From Ascidia mentula (taxonomy: Eukaryota; Chordata; Ascidiacea; Phlebobranchia; Ascidiidae): 64,000 nucleotides of DNA. Every line of letters begins with the position of its first letter. Within the stretch, counting starts at the first letter, position 1. Positions 63,510 to 64,000 of this stretch are shown here, in pieces. The notes under the pieces were generated by a model that was not told the origin of the DNA, ran no database searches, and worked only from the letters and a program-made list of their open reading frames with translations. The DNA lies in NCBI GenBank assembly GCA_947561715.1, contig OX387203.1, positions 9,238,001 through 9,302,000 on the forward strand. The letters run 5' to 3'. The translations under genes and the position numbers were made by a program.

Positions 63510-64000
63510 TTCCAAGAAAGAGTGATGTGAAGTCTGACCTTTAAATCACAACCTGGAAAGACCCTCATTTTTTTTCATCATTGCATCTTATATGATTTAT
63601 CATCTAATTAAGCTTGCCATTATCAGTCCATCGATTTTAGTTTATAAAAATCTATTAAGTAAATTGACAAACTCGAACTCTGCGCAGGATGTGGTCTAAT
63701 TCTCAAAAAATGGATATTTTATGAGCATCCAACTGATTGTAACGAAATTTCAGCTCTCTCATTTTGCAGTTCATATATCGCCGTGAAACAGTTTTAATCT
63801 TAATGCATTGTGATGAAGTTAAACTCGATAATAAATATGCTGAAAATGTAACAGTTTTAAGGAAAATGTTTTTATCTACTCAAAGGTTGGTTGCCCACGA
63901 AAAGTTGAAACATAGTAGGCTACGCTGCTGTAAAACTATGAACTTTTTTCCGAAAAACAGTGACAACTGTTTAGAGCGAGTTCTCAAAAAAATGCCCTAA
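63510..64000 (+). other. Continuation of TSR intron 2, no exon seen
   Basis: Matches about 56.65-57.0 kb (ggaaagaccct, then tttcatcattgcatct). I see nothing coding in it. Confidence 0.5.

Noticed and set aside
63270-63568. Polyglycine and polyproline ORFs on opposite strands
   Set aside because: Both come from one (GGTGGA)n microsatellite that is absent from the equivalent introns of the paralogues.

Overview
The window is eukaryotic nuclear DNA from an animal. It is AT-rich, with many short spliced exons, thrombospondin type-1 (TSR) and calcium-binding EGF modules, C2H2 zinc-finger debris, tRNA-derived SINE-like sequence and retroelement debris. An invertebrate is likely and an ascidian tunicate would fit the compact introns and composition, but no sequence here fixes the species. 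Exon boundaries were read by hand from GT/AG sites and reading phase, so small errors are possible.

Layout. Positions 1-6863 hold the 3' part of a TSR/EGF gene (copy 1, +). It is dominated by a coding tandem array of 56-residue TSRs inside one exon, and it ends in a chimeric, cut-off EGF exon. Positions 7039-15244 hold a complete paralogue (copy 2, +): signal peptide, about 27 TSRs, EGF, five calcium-binding EGFs, one membrane segment and a short tail. Its 3' flank is folded into a large imperfect palindrome (15.36-17.65 kb), followed by a C2H2 zinc-finger remnant. Positions 21691-26091 hold a 17-exon atlastin-like GTPase gene (A, +), preceded by a 1.6 kb 5' flank that recurs at 27.6-29.3 kb with a remnant first exon.

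The centre (30.5-44 kb) carries a small gene with five tandemly duplicated 78-nt exons (31.4-33.1 kb, +), a 19-copy 126-bp minisatellite that starts on its stop codon (33.1-35.5 kb), and a gene of about 20 exons with repeated modules resembling the mind-bomb/KEG REP (SH3-like) repeats (38.4-43.6 kb, -).

The right side mirrors the left. It holds GTPase gene B (48211-52662, -), then a retroelement fragment and small repeats, then a 3' flank like that of copy 2 (57.5-58.8 kb), then a decayed TSR/EGF gene (58795-61517, -). Outside that mirror, 62.67 kb starts another TSR gene (+), and a lone TSR exon lies at 56.05 kb.

The whole window can therefore be read as an inverted duplication of a two-gene module, a TSR/EGF membrane protein next to an atlastin-like GTPase, around a central block. 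Tandem duplication, array homogenisation and decay have modified both sides. The extracellular proteins look like rapidly evolving adhesion or recognition receptors and the GTPases resemble membrane-acting dynamin-superfamily proteins. That they work together is inferred only from their paired duplication.
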